Part shown: positions 11,595 through 20,135 of the stretch, one piece after another | Numbering within the stretch: the stretch's first letter is position 1 | How the letters are laid out: each line of letters begins with the position of its first letter | Assembly: GCF_036013915.1 (NCBI RefSeq) | Contig: NZ_CP107899.1 | Location: forward strand, 8,150,001-8,214,000 | DNA length: 64,000 nt | Direction: 5' to 3' | Source: Streptomyces sp. NBC_00464 | GTDB taxonomy: Bacteria; Actinomycetota; Actinomycetes; Streptomycetales; Streptomycetaceae | Position numbers and translations under genes: made by a program | Notes under the pieces: model-generated | Database searches by the model: none | The model's input: only the letters and a program-made list of their open reading frames with translations | Told to the model about the DNA's origin: nothing

Positions 11595-11825
11595 TGCTGC
11601 AGCCCCCATGCGTACGAGCCTGAAGATCAATTCACCCTAGCGCAGCCTCGTCGGTGTCGGACCGTCCCGGACAGGGTCGGCAACGAGGCAGGCCGCCCGA
11701 ACAGCTTCGGCAGGCAGAGTGGTCCTTTCCGGTGCACGGGCACACTCAGTGCTTGGGCCTCGTGCAGGGACCGGTCCACAGGCCCGTCGTCGCCCACCTC
11801 CACGGCGGGCGCGGAAGCGGTCTGG

Positions 11826-12311
11826 TCATTCGTCGCTGCGACGATCCAGCAACTGCTCGACGCGGTCGAACCTCTGGTGCAGGACCCGCAACTCCGAGCT
11901 GACCGCATCCTCGCCCTCGCGGGTGTAGCGGCGTACGGCCGTGCCGAGCTCATGGGCCTCCTTCTGCGCACGGCCGACGAACCAGGTGGCGATGGCCGCT
12001 GTGATGATGCCGAAGGCGGTGATCCCGGCCAGCATCGTCACGGAGGCGATGACCCGGCCCCAAGCGGTCACCGGATACAGATCGCCGTACCCGACCGTCG
12101 TCGCCGTCTCGACGGACCACCAGATCGCCTTGGGATACGAGGTGATGTTGGCGCCTGCCGCGCCTCTCTCGGCCGGCACGACCAGCGCCGAGCCGGCCAG
12201 CAGAACAGCGGCGGTCGCCGACGTGACGCCCAGCGCGGCGCGGAAGTGCAAGGCGCGCCACCGCGGGTCGCTCAGGAGACGGCCGACCAGTTGGAAGAAC
12301 GATTGCTGCAC
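11826..12311 (-). CDS. Two-TM potassium channel subunit
   Basis: About 161 residues with one N-terminal membrane segment (GVTSATAAVLLAGSALVV), a pore helix and the K+ selectivity filter TTVGYGD (in WWSVETATTVGYGDLYPVTAWG), a second membrane segment (VIASVTMLAGITAFGIITAAIATWF), and a C-terminal coiled coil (SSELRVLHQRFDRVEQLLDRR) that may drive tetramerisation. It would form a KcsA-like tetrameric channel. The start is probably the GTG at 12311, preceded by AGGGGA; an upstream ATG at 12389 would add 26 basic residues. It is a single gene, divergent from the DEAD-box helicase. Confidence 0.9.
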   Translation of the reverse strand: MQQSFFQLVGRLLSDPRWRALHFRAALGVTSATAAVLLAGSALVVPAERGAAGANITSYPKAIWWSVETATTVGYGDLYPVTAWGRVIASVTMLAGITAFGIITAAIATWFVGRAQKEAHELGTAVRRYTREGEDAVSSELRVLHQRFDRVEQLLDRRSDE

Positions 12312-12538
12312 GGGCAGATCCCCTGGGCCGACATGAGGGAAGCGTTTCGGCGACGCTACCCGCGCGATCGGGCGGCGGCGGCTCGACACACCCCGGGAAG
12401 CGGTCAGGACCGCCGGCTTCCGGAGACGGTCGGCGCGTCACCCTGTCCGGCGGGAGCGTCGGCCCGGATCCATGTGTGTCGCGCCTCGGCTCGGTCGGGC
12501 GTGCCGACGGGGCCGGAAAGGGCCGGGGCGCCCGCTGG

Positions 12539-12594
12539 TAAACTGGGGGCACGATTCGAAACCGTTGGGGCCCGTACCGAGGGGTACGGGCCCC
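12539..12594 (+). promoter_or_regulatory. Promoter candidate and 12-bp leader hairpin of helicase gene
   Basis: TAAACT at 12539-12544 fits a -10 box; no clear -35 is seen. The predicted leader of about 80 nt holds a perfect 12-bp hairpin (GGGGCCCGTACC, 12567-12578, and GGTACGGGCCCC, 12583-12594) with a GAGG tetraloop, 38 bases before the ATG. It has no T-tract and sits before the ribosome binding site (GGAGAAAGG), so it is more likely an mRNA structure for stability or regulation than a terminator. The remainder of 12312-12538 shows nothing else. Confidence 0.55.
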
Positions 12595-12632
12595 GGCGCG
12601 TTCCGGGCGCCAGACGGAGAAAGGTTCCCCCC

Positions 12633-14003
12633 ATGAACACGAAGCCGCCGGCTCCGAAGGGCGAACTCACCACGCCGCAGACGGCTGCCCCTGGTCTGCC
12701 GCCGGCCGAGTCCTTCGACGCACTCGGGCTGCCGTCGGAACTGACGGCGACGATGACCGGCCTCGGCGTGACGGAGCCCTTCCCGATCCAGGCGGCGACC
12801 CTGCCCAACGCGCTGGCAGGCCGTGATGTCCTCGGCCGCGCGCGGACCGGCTCCGGCAAGACACTCGCCTTCGGGCTTGCGCTGCTGGCGCGGACGGCAG
12901 GCATGCGAGCGGAGTCGAAGCGGCCGCTCGCACTGGTCCTGGTCCCGACCCGGGAACTCGCGCAGCAGGTGAGCGACGCGCTGGCGCCGTACGCGCAGGC
13001 GCTGAATCTGCGGCTGGCGACGGTGGTCGGCGGGCTGGCGATCAACCGGCAGGCGGCGCTGCTGCGGACCGGCGCCGAAGTGGTCGTCGCGACGCCGGGG
13101 CGGCTCGCCGATCTGGTATCGCGACGGTTCTGTGATCTGCAGCAGGTGCAGATCACGGTGCTCGACGAGGCGGACCAGATGTGCGATCTGGGGTTCCTGC
13201 CGCAGGTCTCGGAAATCCTGGACCAGGTCCGCCCCGACGGACAGCGGCTGCTGTTCTCGGCCACGCTCGACCGCAATGTCGACCAGCTGGTGCAGAACTA
13301 TCTGCATGAGCCGGCAGTCGCCTCGCTCGACCGTGTGGCGGGCTCGGTCACCACGATGGAACACCATGTACTGAACGTCCACCCCGCCGACAAGTACGCG
13401 ACCGCGACCGAGATTGCCGCGCGGGACGGCCGGGTCCTCATGTTCCTGGACACCAAGGCCGGTGTGGACCAGTTCACCCGGCACCTGAGGGCCAGTGGTG
13501 TACGGGCCGGCGCCCTGCACAGCGGGAAGTCGCAGCCGCAGCGCACGCATACGCTCGCACAGTTCAAGGACGGCGAGATCACCGTGCTGGTGGCCACCAA
13601 CGTCGCCGCGCGAGGCATCCACATCGAGGCTCTCGACCTCGTCGTCAACGTCGACCCGCCGGCCGACGCGAAGGACTACCTGCACCGTGGCGGGCGTACG
13701 GCGCGCGCGGGGGAAGCCGGGAACGTGGTCACGCTGGTCACCCCGAACCAGCGGCGGGACGTCAACCGGATCATGACCGACGCCCGGATCCGGCCGACTG
13801 TCACCCAGGTGCGCTCCGGCGAGGAGAAGCTGACCGCCATCACCGGGGCGAAGCGCCCGCCCATCGAGGGGAAGGGCGGCGGCAACGCCCCCTTCCGAGG
13901 CATGGGTACTCGTCCGGGCCGCCCGAAGGAGTCGCGCAAGACGGCCGACGCGCGCAAGGCGGCGGAAGCACGCGCTGCGGCCAGGGTGCGCAAGAGCCGC
14001 TGA
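12633..14003 (+). CDS. DEAD-box ATP-dependent RNA helicase
   Basis: A 456-residue RhlE-type helicase that unwinds RNA duplexes. All core motifs are visible: the Q-motif region (FDALGLPSELTATM...PFPIQ), Walker A ARTGSGKT, PTRELAQQ, GG, TPGR, the DEAD box in VLDEADQM, SAT in LLFSATLDR, then in domain 2 LMFLDTKAG, LHSGKSQPQR, ATNVAARGIHIE, and HRGGRTARAG, where HRxGRxxR reads HRGGRTAR. The C-terminal 60 residues are basic (Lys/Arg/Ala-rich), suited to RNA binding. The ATG at 12633 has GGAGAAAGG upstream. The reading frame is open far upstream, but the hairpin leader and absence of similarity argue for this start. In Streptomyces such helicases are often linked to cold or antibiotic stress. Confidence 0.93.
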   Translation: MNTKPPAPKGELTTPQTAAPGLPPAESFDALGLPSELTATMTGLGVTEPFPIQAATLPNALAGRDVLGRARTGSGKTLAFGLALLARTAGMRAESKRPLALVLVPTRELAQQVSDALAPYAQALNLRLATVVGGLAINRQAALLRTGAEVVVATPGRLADLVSRRFCDLQQVQITVLDEADQMCDLGFLPQVSEILDQVRPDGQRLLFSATLDRNVDQLVQNYLHEPAVASLDRVAGSVTTMEHHVLNVHPADKYATATEIAARDGRVLMFLDTKAGVDQFTRHLRASGVRAGALHSGKSQPQRTHTLAQFKDGEITVLVATNVAARGIHIEALDLVVNVDPPADAKDYLHRGGRTARAGEAGNVVTLVTPNQRRDVNRIMTDARIRPTVTQVRSGEEKLTAITGAKRPPIEGKGGGNAPFRGMGTRPGRPKESRKTADARKAAEARAAARVRKSR

Positions 14004-14058
14004 CCCGGAGCCCGCGCGTGGGCGGAATGTCGCACCGTACGCGCTACTGACGGAGTGT

Positions 14059-15228
14059 TCACACCGCGGCCGACGGACCCGCGTCGGACTCCGAGACCTC
14101 AGCGGTGAACATCCGGGCGAGGACGTTGTACGCGGCGCCCCTGGCGAGTGCCGGTTCGTCGGCGGTGGCCAGTTCCAGCTCGGGGGCGGGCGTGTTCTCG
14201 TGTGCGTACTGCAGGCGGAACATCCGCTCCGTCCGGGCCGCGAACGCGGACAGGTCCATCTCGCGGGTGAACGCCATCACCACACGTTCGGGGCCGAACA
14301 TCTTGGCGGCGTTCGCCATGGCGGTGCCGAGCTTGTCCGCGGCGTCGGTCATGACCTCTTCGCCGTCGCCGGACAGGGTCTCGGCGTCCTTGCCGCGCCG
14401 TTCCAGCTCACGCAGGATGCCCCAGTGGCTGCTCCACGTCTCCAGGCAGTTCACCGACCCGCAGTGGCACGGCCGCACGGCGGCGGTGCCGGCGCAGACA
14501 CGGGAATGGGCGAAGCCTCCCGCCGAACCGTTGAAGCCGCGGTGGATGCGTCCCTTGACCACCACCGACGCGCCGAGGCTCGGGCCCACGCTGAAGAGCA
14601 GCAGGTCGCGGCCGGCCAGCCGGCCGTCGAACAGAAGGAGTCCGGACGCGAAGGAGTTGACGTAGCTGTCGAGGATGACCGGAGCCCCCGTGAGCTCGGC
14701 CAGCCGGTCCCGGAGGGGCACGTTCTCCCAGCCCAGGGAGCCGCTGTGCCGGACCACCCCGGTCGCCTGGTCGACGACTCCGGAGACGGCGACACCCACC
14801 CCTGTCAGCGTGGCCGCAGGGCGCCGGGCCGCAGCCGCCGCCACGGCACGGGCGATGGCGGCCTCGGCGGCTTCGGGGCTGGTGGACGGCAGGGCCTCCC
14901 GGTGTGAAGCGACCATTTCCCCGCGCAGGTTGACCAGGGTCACGAACGCCTCGGTGCCGGACAGCCGCACGCCTGCCGCGAGCACGGTGCCGCTGCCCAG
15001 CTCCAGGAGCCGGGCCGGGCGCCCACCGGTGCTGGGCACCGCGTCGGTCTCGGAGAGCAGCCCGGTCTGCAGGAGCTTGCCCGCGATCCCCGTGACGGTT
15101 GCCGCGCTGAGCCCCGTACGGGCGGCGATCACCGCCCGTGCCACCGGGCCCTGGGCCCGTACGACGTCGAGAACCAGGGCTTCGTTGATCTCGCGGATCA
15201 GGGCTTTGCTCCCGGCGCGTGGCTTCAT
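14059..15228 (-). CDS. ROK-family transcriptional repressor
   Basis: A 389-residue NagC/XylR-type protein. Residues about 5-65 form a winged helix (INEALVLDVVRAQGPVARAV then GLSAATVTGIAGKLLQTGLL); the rest is a sugar-kinase-like ROK domain with GGRPARLLELG, VAVSGVVD, GSLGWENVPL and the zinc motif PCHCGSVNCLETW. The catalytic aspartate region of ROK kinases is altered (ILDSYVNSFASG), which suits a sensor with no kinase activity. Start 15228 has GAAGGA upstream and keeps the helix-turn-helix near the N-terminus; an earlier ATG (15258) has no good ribosome binding site. It is divergent from the sulfatase/ABC operon across about 107 bp and probably represses it until a sugar or sugar sulfate binds. 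Confidence 0.88.
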   Translation of the reverse strand: MKPRAGSKALIREINEALVLDVVRAQGPVARAVIAARTGLSAATVTGIAGKLLQTGLLSETDAVPSTGGRPARLLELGSGTVLAAGVRLSGTEAFVTLVNLRGEMVASHREALPSTSPEAAEAAIARAVAAAAARRPAATLTGVGVAVSGVVDQATGVVRHSGSLGWENVPLRDRLAELTGAPVILDSYVNSFASGLLLFDGRLAGRDLLLFSVGPSLGASVVVKGRIHRGFNGSAGGFAHSRVCAGTAAVRPCHCGSVNCLETWSSHWGILRELERRGKDAETLSGDGEEVMTDAADKLGTAMANAAKMFGPERVVMAFTREMDLSAFAARTERMFRLQYAHENTPAPELELATADEPALARGAAYNVLARMFTAEVSESDAGPSAAV

Positions 15229-15335
15229 CTCAGGCGGATCCTTCGGGCTGCTCGGCATGGGGCGTCTGCATTCTGGCAGGCCGCACTTAATTCGGTCATT
15301 GACAAAAGTAGCGCAGGCTGGCAAGTTTCCGCCAC

Positions 15336-16388
15336 ATGAGTCATACGGTCGGTGCTGACCCCGAGCCGCCCAGCGGCCCCCACCCCCCTGAAAAGCCCCG
15401 GATCCTGCTGAGCGTTTCCGCAGCCGAGGCCGAGGCGTTCTTCCCCCCGGACACCCGGAACGCCCTTGCCGCCCTGGGTGAGGTGACCGAGGCCGAGCCG
15501 AAATCGCTGCACGAGCCGGAGGCGCTCCGGAGCGCGCTGGCGGGTGTGCACGTGCTCGTCACCGCCTGGGGCTTCCCGCGGCTGGACGCCGAACGGCTCG
15601 CTCTCGCACCCGATCTGCGGTTCGTCATGCACGCTGCTTCCTCGCTGCACTGGCTGATCAGCGACGACTTCTGGCAGACCGGAGTCCCGGTGTCGCAGGC
15701 CGGTGCGGCGATGGCGCCCGCAGTCGCGGAACTCTCGCTCTCCTTCACCCTGTCCCTGCTGCGGCGCACCCACCGCTACGACCACGCGCTGCGCGGGGGA
15801 GCGGACTGGCAGGCGGCCCGTGGGGTGCGCAAGGCGCGCGAGATCCGGGGGGCGCACATTGGCGTCGTCGGCGCGTCACGCACCGGCCGCCGCTACATCG
15901 AGGCGTGCAGGGCGCTCGGCGCCGAAGTGCGCGTACACGACCCGTATCTGGCCGAAAATGATCCCCTCGCGCCGCTCGGGGCCACCCTCCCGGCGCTGCT
16001 CTCCTGGTGCGACGTACTCGCCGTCCACGCCCCGGCGACCGACGAGACCAGCGGCCTGATCGGCGCCGACGAGATCGCGTCCCTCAAGGACGGCGGCCTG
16101 GTGGTGAACACGGCCCGTTCCTCGATCCTCGACATGGACGCGCTGTTCGAGGCGGTGGCCTCGGACCGGATCGACGCGGCACTGGACGTGTTCGACGAAG
16201 AACCCCTGCCCGCCGACGACCGCTGGCGGAGCCTTCCCAACGTGCTGCTCACGCCGCACATCGCAGGCGCCACAGCCGACTCCCGGCAGCGGGCCGGACG
16301 GATCGTGGTGGACGAGATCCGACGGCACCTCGACGGAGAGCCGCTGGAGCACGCGGTCACGCGACAGGCGATGGAGTCCATGGCATGA
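15336..16388 (+). CDS. D-2-hydroxyacid dehydrogenase family protein
   Basis: A 350-residue NAD(P)-dependent dehydrogenase. It has the nucleotide-binding stretch GAHIGVVGASRTGRRYIEAC, in which the usual GxGxxG is altered to GASRTG. The catalytic triad positions typical of the family are seen as Arg in NTARSSILD, Glu in DVFDEEPLP and His in LTPHIAGAT. It would interconvert a 2-keto acid and a D-2-hydroxy acid, or act on a related sugar acid. The first gene of the operon, it overlaps the sulfatase gene by ATGA. No strong ribosome binding site precedes the ATG, so the start is moderately sure. The substrate is presumably a product of the sulfated sugar handled by the operon. Confidence 0.88.
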   Translation: MSHTVGADPEPPSGPHPPEKPRILLSVSAAEAEAFFPPDTRNALAALGEVTEAEPKSLHEPEALRSALAGVHVLVTAWGFPRLDAERLALAPDLRFVMHAASSLHWLISDDFWQTGVPVSQAGAAMAPAVAELSLSFTLSLLRRTHRYDHALRGGADWQAARGVRKAREIRGAHIGVVGASRTGRRYIEACRALGAEVRVHDPYLAENDPLAPLGATLPALLSWCDVLAVHAPATDETSGLIGADEIASLKDGGLVVNTARSSILDMDALFEAVASDRIDAALDVFDEEPLPADDRWRSLPNVLLTPHIAGATADSRQRAGRIVVDEIRRHLDGEPLEHAVTRQAMESMA

Positions 16389-17845
16389 ACAGCGACACGG
16401 CACGCAACATTCTCGTACTCCACTGCCACGACCTCGGCCGGTTCCTCGGCGCCTACGCCGTGCCCACCGTCGTCACTCCGCACCTGGACGCGCTCGCCGA
16501 TCAATCGGCGCTCTTCGAGGCGGCCTTCGCCACGGCACCCCACTGCAGCCCCGCCAGGGCCTCCCTGTTCACCGGCACCTATCCCCAGACGAATGGCGTG
16601 CTCGGCCTCACCCACGACCCGTTCGGCTGGGACCTGGCCGAGCCGGCTGGCCACCTCGCCCACCGGCTGCGCACCGCCGGATACCGGACCGAACTCATCG
16701 GCGTGCACCACGAGTCGAGGGTCCTGCCCGACGACGTCGTGGCGGCCCGGCTCGGGTTCGACCGGGTGCGCACCGGCGGGGACCGGGACATCGTCGTCGA
16801 ACGCACCACCGGCGCGCTCGACCGGGCAGCGGAGGGGGCACAACCCTTCTACCTCCAGGTCGGCTTCCACGAACCGCACCGCACGCCGTCCGAGAACGAC
16901 CGGCCCGGTGTGATGGGGTTCCTCGGTGATGCCGTCAGCCCCGACAGCTCGCTCGGCCACACGGTCCCCGCGTATCTGCGCGACGACGAGGGTGCGCGCG
17001 AGGAGATCGCCGAACTCCAGGGCGCCGTACGCCACATGGACGAGGGCGTCGGCCGCATCCTGGAACACCTCGACGCGCTGGGACTGCGGGACGAGACGGT
17101 CGTGGTCTTCACCACCGACCACGGACTTCCCCTGCCCCGGGCCAAATGCACCCTCTACGACCCCGGCCTCGAAGTCGCACTCATGATGCGCGTACCCGGC
17201 CGCGGCGCCTGGAAGGGGCGCCGGATCGCCCCCATGGTGAGCCACGTCGACGTGCTGCCGACGCTCCTCGAACTCGTGGGCCTGCCCGAACCCGAGGGTG
17301 TCGCCGGCACCAGTCTCGTCCCGCTTCTGGAGACGGGAGCCGCAGCGCCCGCGCATACCTTCGGGCAGCTCACCCACCACACGTACTACGACCCGAAGCG
17401 CTCGGCACGCTCGGAGACTCACAAGCTCATCGTCAACTTCGCCAACGCACCGCGAGCGATGGATCCCACCCAGTCATGGGTGCATCGCAGCCTGCCGGCG
17501 GACCTGAACGGCCCCACCATCGGGTCGAGTCCGCTGCTGGAGCTGTACGACCTCGCCCACGATCCGCACGAGACCCGCAACGTGGCCGATGAGCCCGCAT
17601 ACGCAGACGTGTTCACCGAACTGGCCGCCGCGCTCCTCGGCTGGATGCGGGAGGCCGGCGACCCCCTGCTCACGGACCGGCCCCTGCTGGCACGCCACCG
17701 CGACGCCCTCACCGCACTGACCACGGCCGCACGAGGGCAGCTGCCCCCCGCACCGTCCACGTACGTCCGCGACCCCGCACCCGACGCGCACCGCTCCGAC
17801 AGCGGTGCGGACCCCGCCCGAGCACGAGAGCGAGAATCAGCATGA
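16385..17845 (+). CDS. Cytoplasmic sulfatase (formylglycine type, SGSH-like)
   Basis: A 486-residue type I sulfatase that hydrolyses sulfate esters or sulfamates. The active-site signature is APHCSPARASLFTGTYPQTNG: Cys54 in C-S-P-A-R matches the CxPxR core that FGE converts to formylglycine. Metal and active-site segments include GFHEPHRTP, FTTDHGLPLPRAKCTLYDPG and SHVDVLPTLLELVG. The 'TPHLDALA...AF...CSP.RASL.TG...Q.NG..GL' spacing resembles the heparan N-sulfatase (SGSH) branch. No signal peptide or Tat motif is present, so it acts in the cytosol after import. The canonical Asp-Asp near residue 15 appears as HCHDLGRFLG, a deviation worth noting. It overlaps both neighbours by ATGA. The FGE of the same operon is the likely maturase. 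Confidence 0.93.
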   Translation: MNSDTARNILVLHCHDLGRFLGAYAVPTVVTPHLDALADQSALFEAAFATAPHCSPARASLFTGTYPQTNGVLGLTHDPFGWDLAEPAGHLAHRLRTAGYRTELIGVHHESRVLPDDVVAARLGFDRVRTGGDRDIVVERTTGALDRAAEGAQPFYLQVGFHEPHRTPSENDRPGVMGFLGDAVSPDSSLGHTVPAYLRDDEGAREEIAELQGAVRHMDEGVGRILEHLDALGLRDETVVVFTTDHGLPLPRAKCTLYDPGLEVALMMRVPGRGAWKGRRIAPMVSHVDVLPTLLELVGLPEPEGVAGTSLVPLLETGAAAPAHTFGQLTHHTYYDPKRSARSETHKLIVNFANAPRAMDPTQSWVHRSLPADLNGPTIGSSPLLELYDLAHDPHETRNVADEPAYADVFTELAAALLGWMREAGDPLLTDRPLLARHRDALTALTTAARGQLPPAPSTYVRDPAPDAHRSDSGADPARARERESA

Positions 17846-19092
17846 ACATCCGACCACTGCGTACCGCAGTACTGGCCGCCTCCCTTGCCGTGGTGTCCAC
17901 GGCCTGCTCCGCTCCGGGCAACGGCGGCAAGCCCGAAGTCACGGTGTGGATGTACCCGGTCATCAAGGACGAGGCGGCCGGCAAGAAGTACTGGCAGCAG
18001 ACCGAGGCGGACTTCGAGCGGACCCACCCGGACACCGACCTCACCATCCAGATGCAGACGTTCGACAAGCGTGACGCGCAGATATCCGCGGCCCTTGCCG
18101 CAGGTTCCGGTCCGGACATCGTGCTCATCACCCCCGACCAGGCCGCGACATACGAGACGGTGGGAGGTCTGCTGCCCGTCGACGACGCCGTGAAGGACGA
18201 GCGGAAGGCCTTCTACCCCGAGACGCTCAAGGCCGCCACCATCGACGGCAAGCTCTTCGGCGTACCGCTCTTCCAGAACATCAACACGACCGCCTACAAC
18301 ACGAAGATCTTCGCCGACGCGGGTCTGGGCCTCCCGAAGACCTGGGACGACGTCCTCGCGGCCGCCCCCGTGCTCGCCAAGAAGGGCATCGCGGTCATGG
18401 ACTACGCGGGAAGTCCGGAGCAGACCCTGAACCTCTCGTTCTACCCCCTGCTCTGGCAGGCCGGCGGGAGCGTCTTCACCGACGACGGCAAGGACGTCGC
18501 CTTCGACTCCGACGCGGGCGTGTCCGCCCTGCAGTTCCTGGTCGACCTCAAGAAGAAGGGCGGCCTGCCCGCAGACGCGGCCACCGACGGCCCCGCGGTC
18601 GAGGGCGCGCCCATCGCCGACGGCAAGGTCGCGATGCGCGCCGTCACCTCGCTCCCCGAACTCACCCAGATGCGGGCCGCGCTGGGCAAGGACAACGTGG
18701 CTCTCGGCCTTCCCCTCCGGGGCAGGGAGCGGGCCACCTACGGCAACCCGGGTCTTCTCGCCCTGACGTCCATCAACAAGGACGAGAACCGCGACGCGGC
18801 GAACGACGTACTCGCCTACCTGAGTTCACCCGAGCGCCAGGCATCCCTCAATGCCGCGGCAGGGAACTTCCCCACGCGCACTGACGTGAAGACACCCGGC
18901 ACGGGGCCCGACTTCAAGGCACTGAACGACTCGTTGCAGTACGCCAGCCCCGGTGAGCCCTCCCCGGCCGCCCGCCAGGTGATGGCCGCCCTCGCCCCCT
19001 ATATCCAGGGCGCTCTCGGCGGGGACCTGTCGGCGCGCGAGGCCCTGGAGAAGGCTGCGAAGGAGGCCCGCGAACTGCTGGCCCGCTCCTGA
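17842..19092 (+). CDS. ABC sugar-binding lipoprotein of the sulfatase operon
   Basis: A 416-residue extracellular solute-binding protein (family 1, CUT1 class). The signal peptide ends in a lipobox, VVSTAC, giving lipidated Cys22. Binding-protein hallmarks are VTVWMYPVIKDE, AALAAGSGPDIVLITPDQ, NINTTAYNTKIFADAGLGLPKTWDD, and a helical C-terminal lobe. It would capture the sulfated sugar and deliver it to the two permeases downstream. It overlaps the sulfatase gene by ATGA. A small hairpin follows it, which could raise its expression relative to the permeases. No ATPase gene is present, so a shared MsiK-like ATPase encoded elsewhere is expected, as is usual for Streptomyces CUT1 importers. Confidence 0.92.
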   Translation: MNIRPLRTAVLAASLAVVSTACSAPGNGGKPEVTVWMYPVIKDEAAGKKYWQQTEADFERTHPDTDLTIQMQTFDKRDAQISAALAAGSGPDIVLITPDQAATYETVGGLLPVDDAVKDERKAFYPETLKAATIDGKLFGVPLFQNINTTAYNTKIFADAGLGLPKTWDDVLAAAPVLAKKGIAVMDYAGSPEQTLNLSFYPLLWQAGGSVFTDDGKDVAFDSDAGVSALQFLVDLKKKGGLPADAATDGPAVEGAPIADGKVAMRAVTSLPELTQMRAALGKDNVALGLPLRGRERATYGNPGLLALTSINKDENRDAANDVLAYLSSPERQASLNAAAGNFPTRTDVKTPGTGPDFKALNDSLQYASPGEPSPAARQVMAALAPYIQGALGGDLSAREALEKAAKEARELLARS

Positions 19093-19105
19093 TCCGCGGC
19101 GTCGT

Positions 19106-19126
19106 GCGGCCCCCGCCGAGGGCCGC
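19106..19126 (+). terminator. Short hairpin after the binding-protein gene
   Basis: GCGGCCC / GGGCCGC form a perfect 7-bp stem with a 7-nt loop, 14 bases after the stop. It may attenuate or protect the transcript between the binding protein and the permeases. Confidence 0.4.
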
Positions 19127-19166
19127 CACCGGTCCCTTCCCCACCCCTCAGCGCTGATTGGCCGCC

Positions 19167-20135
19167 ATGTCCGTACACACACCTCCGAGAACGGTCTCGG
19201 ACGGCAGGAAACCCCGACGTCCCGAGGCGACACGCACGACCGCGAACGGCCGCGCCGCGATCGGCCGGATCCGCCGGCGCGAGGCAGTCGCCGGCATCCT
19301 GTTCGTGCTCCCCACCCTCGTCATCTTCGGACTCTTCAAGTTCTTCCCGATCGCGGGCGCCGGAGCCATGAGCCTGACGCGCTACCGCCTCAACGGCGAC
19401 GTGACCTGGATCGGGACCGACAACTACACCCGGCTGTTCGACGACCCCCACTTCTGGGGGAGCCTCGGTGCGACGGCGACGTACGTCCTCGTCTTCGTCC
19501 CGCTGATCATGGCCGTCGCACTGGCCGGTGCCGTGCTGCTCAACAAGATCGTGCGGTTCTCCGGCACCTTCCGCGCCCTGCTGTTCGTGCCCTATCTCAG
19601 CTCCTTCGTGATGGCGGGCATCGTCTGGTCGTGGATCTTCGCCAGTGACGGACCGCTGAACACGGCGCTGGACAAGATCGGCGCCGGCCCGGTGCCGTTC
19701 CTCTCCGGTGACCAACTGCTGGTCCTGGCGTCGCTGGCCCTCGTCGCCGTGTGGAAGGGCTTCGGCTACTCCATGCTCGTCCTGCTCGCCGGACTCAAGG
19801 CACAGCCCGCGGAGGTGCACGAAGCGGCACGCATCGACGGGGCGAACAGCAGGCAGGCGTTCTGGTACATCACCCTGCCGCTGCTGAGGCCCGTCCTCTT
19901 CTTCGTGCTCGTCATCGAGACCATCGTCGGATTCCAGGTATTCGACACGATCTACGTCATGACCGGCGGCGGGCCCAACCGGGCCAGCCACAGCCTCATC
20001 TACTTCCTCTACGACGAGGGCTTCAAGTTCCTCGACTTCGGCTACGCGTCCGCGGTCGGCATGGTGCTCTTCGCCATCGTGCTCATCCTCTCCCTGATCC
20101 AGCGGCGGTTCGTCGAAGGAAAGGACGCCAAGTGA
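19167..20135 (+). CDS. ABC sugar permease, MalF-type, sulfatase operon
   Basis: A 322-residue integral membrane protein with about six membrane segments, beginning at AGILFVLPTLVIFGLFKFFPI and ending at GMVLFAIVLILSLIQRRF. The EAA loop that contacts the ATPase is VHEAARIDGANSRQAFWYITLPLLRPV. It pairs with the next permease. The N-terminus (about 40 residues) is basic and cytosolic. ATG at 19167 was chosen; a TTG 9 bases upstream is an alternative and neither has a clear ribosome binding site. The gene ends in a GTGA overlap with the second permease. Confidence 0.92.
   Translation: MSVHTPPRTVSDGRKPRRPEATRTTANGRAAIGRIRRREAVAGILFVLPTLVIFGLFKFFPIAGAGAMSLTRYRLNGDVTWIGTDNYTRLFDDPHFWGSLGATATYVLVFVPLIMAVALAGAVLLNKIVRFSGTFRALLFVPYLSSFVMAGIVWSWIFASDGPLNTALDKIGAGPVPFLSGDQLLVLASLALVAVWKGFGYSMLVLLAGLKAQPAEVHEAARIDGANSRQAFWYITLPLLRPVLFFVLVIETIVGFQVFDTIYVMTGGGPNRASHSLIYFLYDEGFKFLDFGYASAVGMVLFAIVLILSLIQRRFVEGKDAK

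Noticed and set aside
11022-12632. Long open frame joining upstream sequence to the DEAD-box helicase (about 990 residues)
   Set aside because: The upstream 500 codons are antisense to the TPR and K+ channel genes and have no helicase-like features; a ribosome binding site and leader hairpin precede the ATG at 12633.
14004-14058. GCGCGT ... ACGCGC repeat as terminator between helicase and ROK genes
   Set aside because: Only 6-bp arms with a long spacer; not convincing.
15241-15335. TTGACA at 15299-15304 as -35 box for the sulfatase operon
   Set aside because: No acceptable -10 box lies 16-19 bp downstream; the promoter and ROK operator in this gap could not be defined.
16007-16384. Longer N-terminus for the sulfatase
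   Set aside because: It overlaps the dehydrogenase in another frame and is low in complexity; the ATGA junction at 16385 fits the coupling seen in the rest of the operon.
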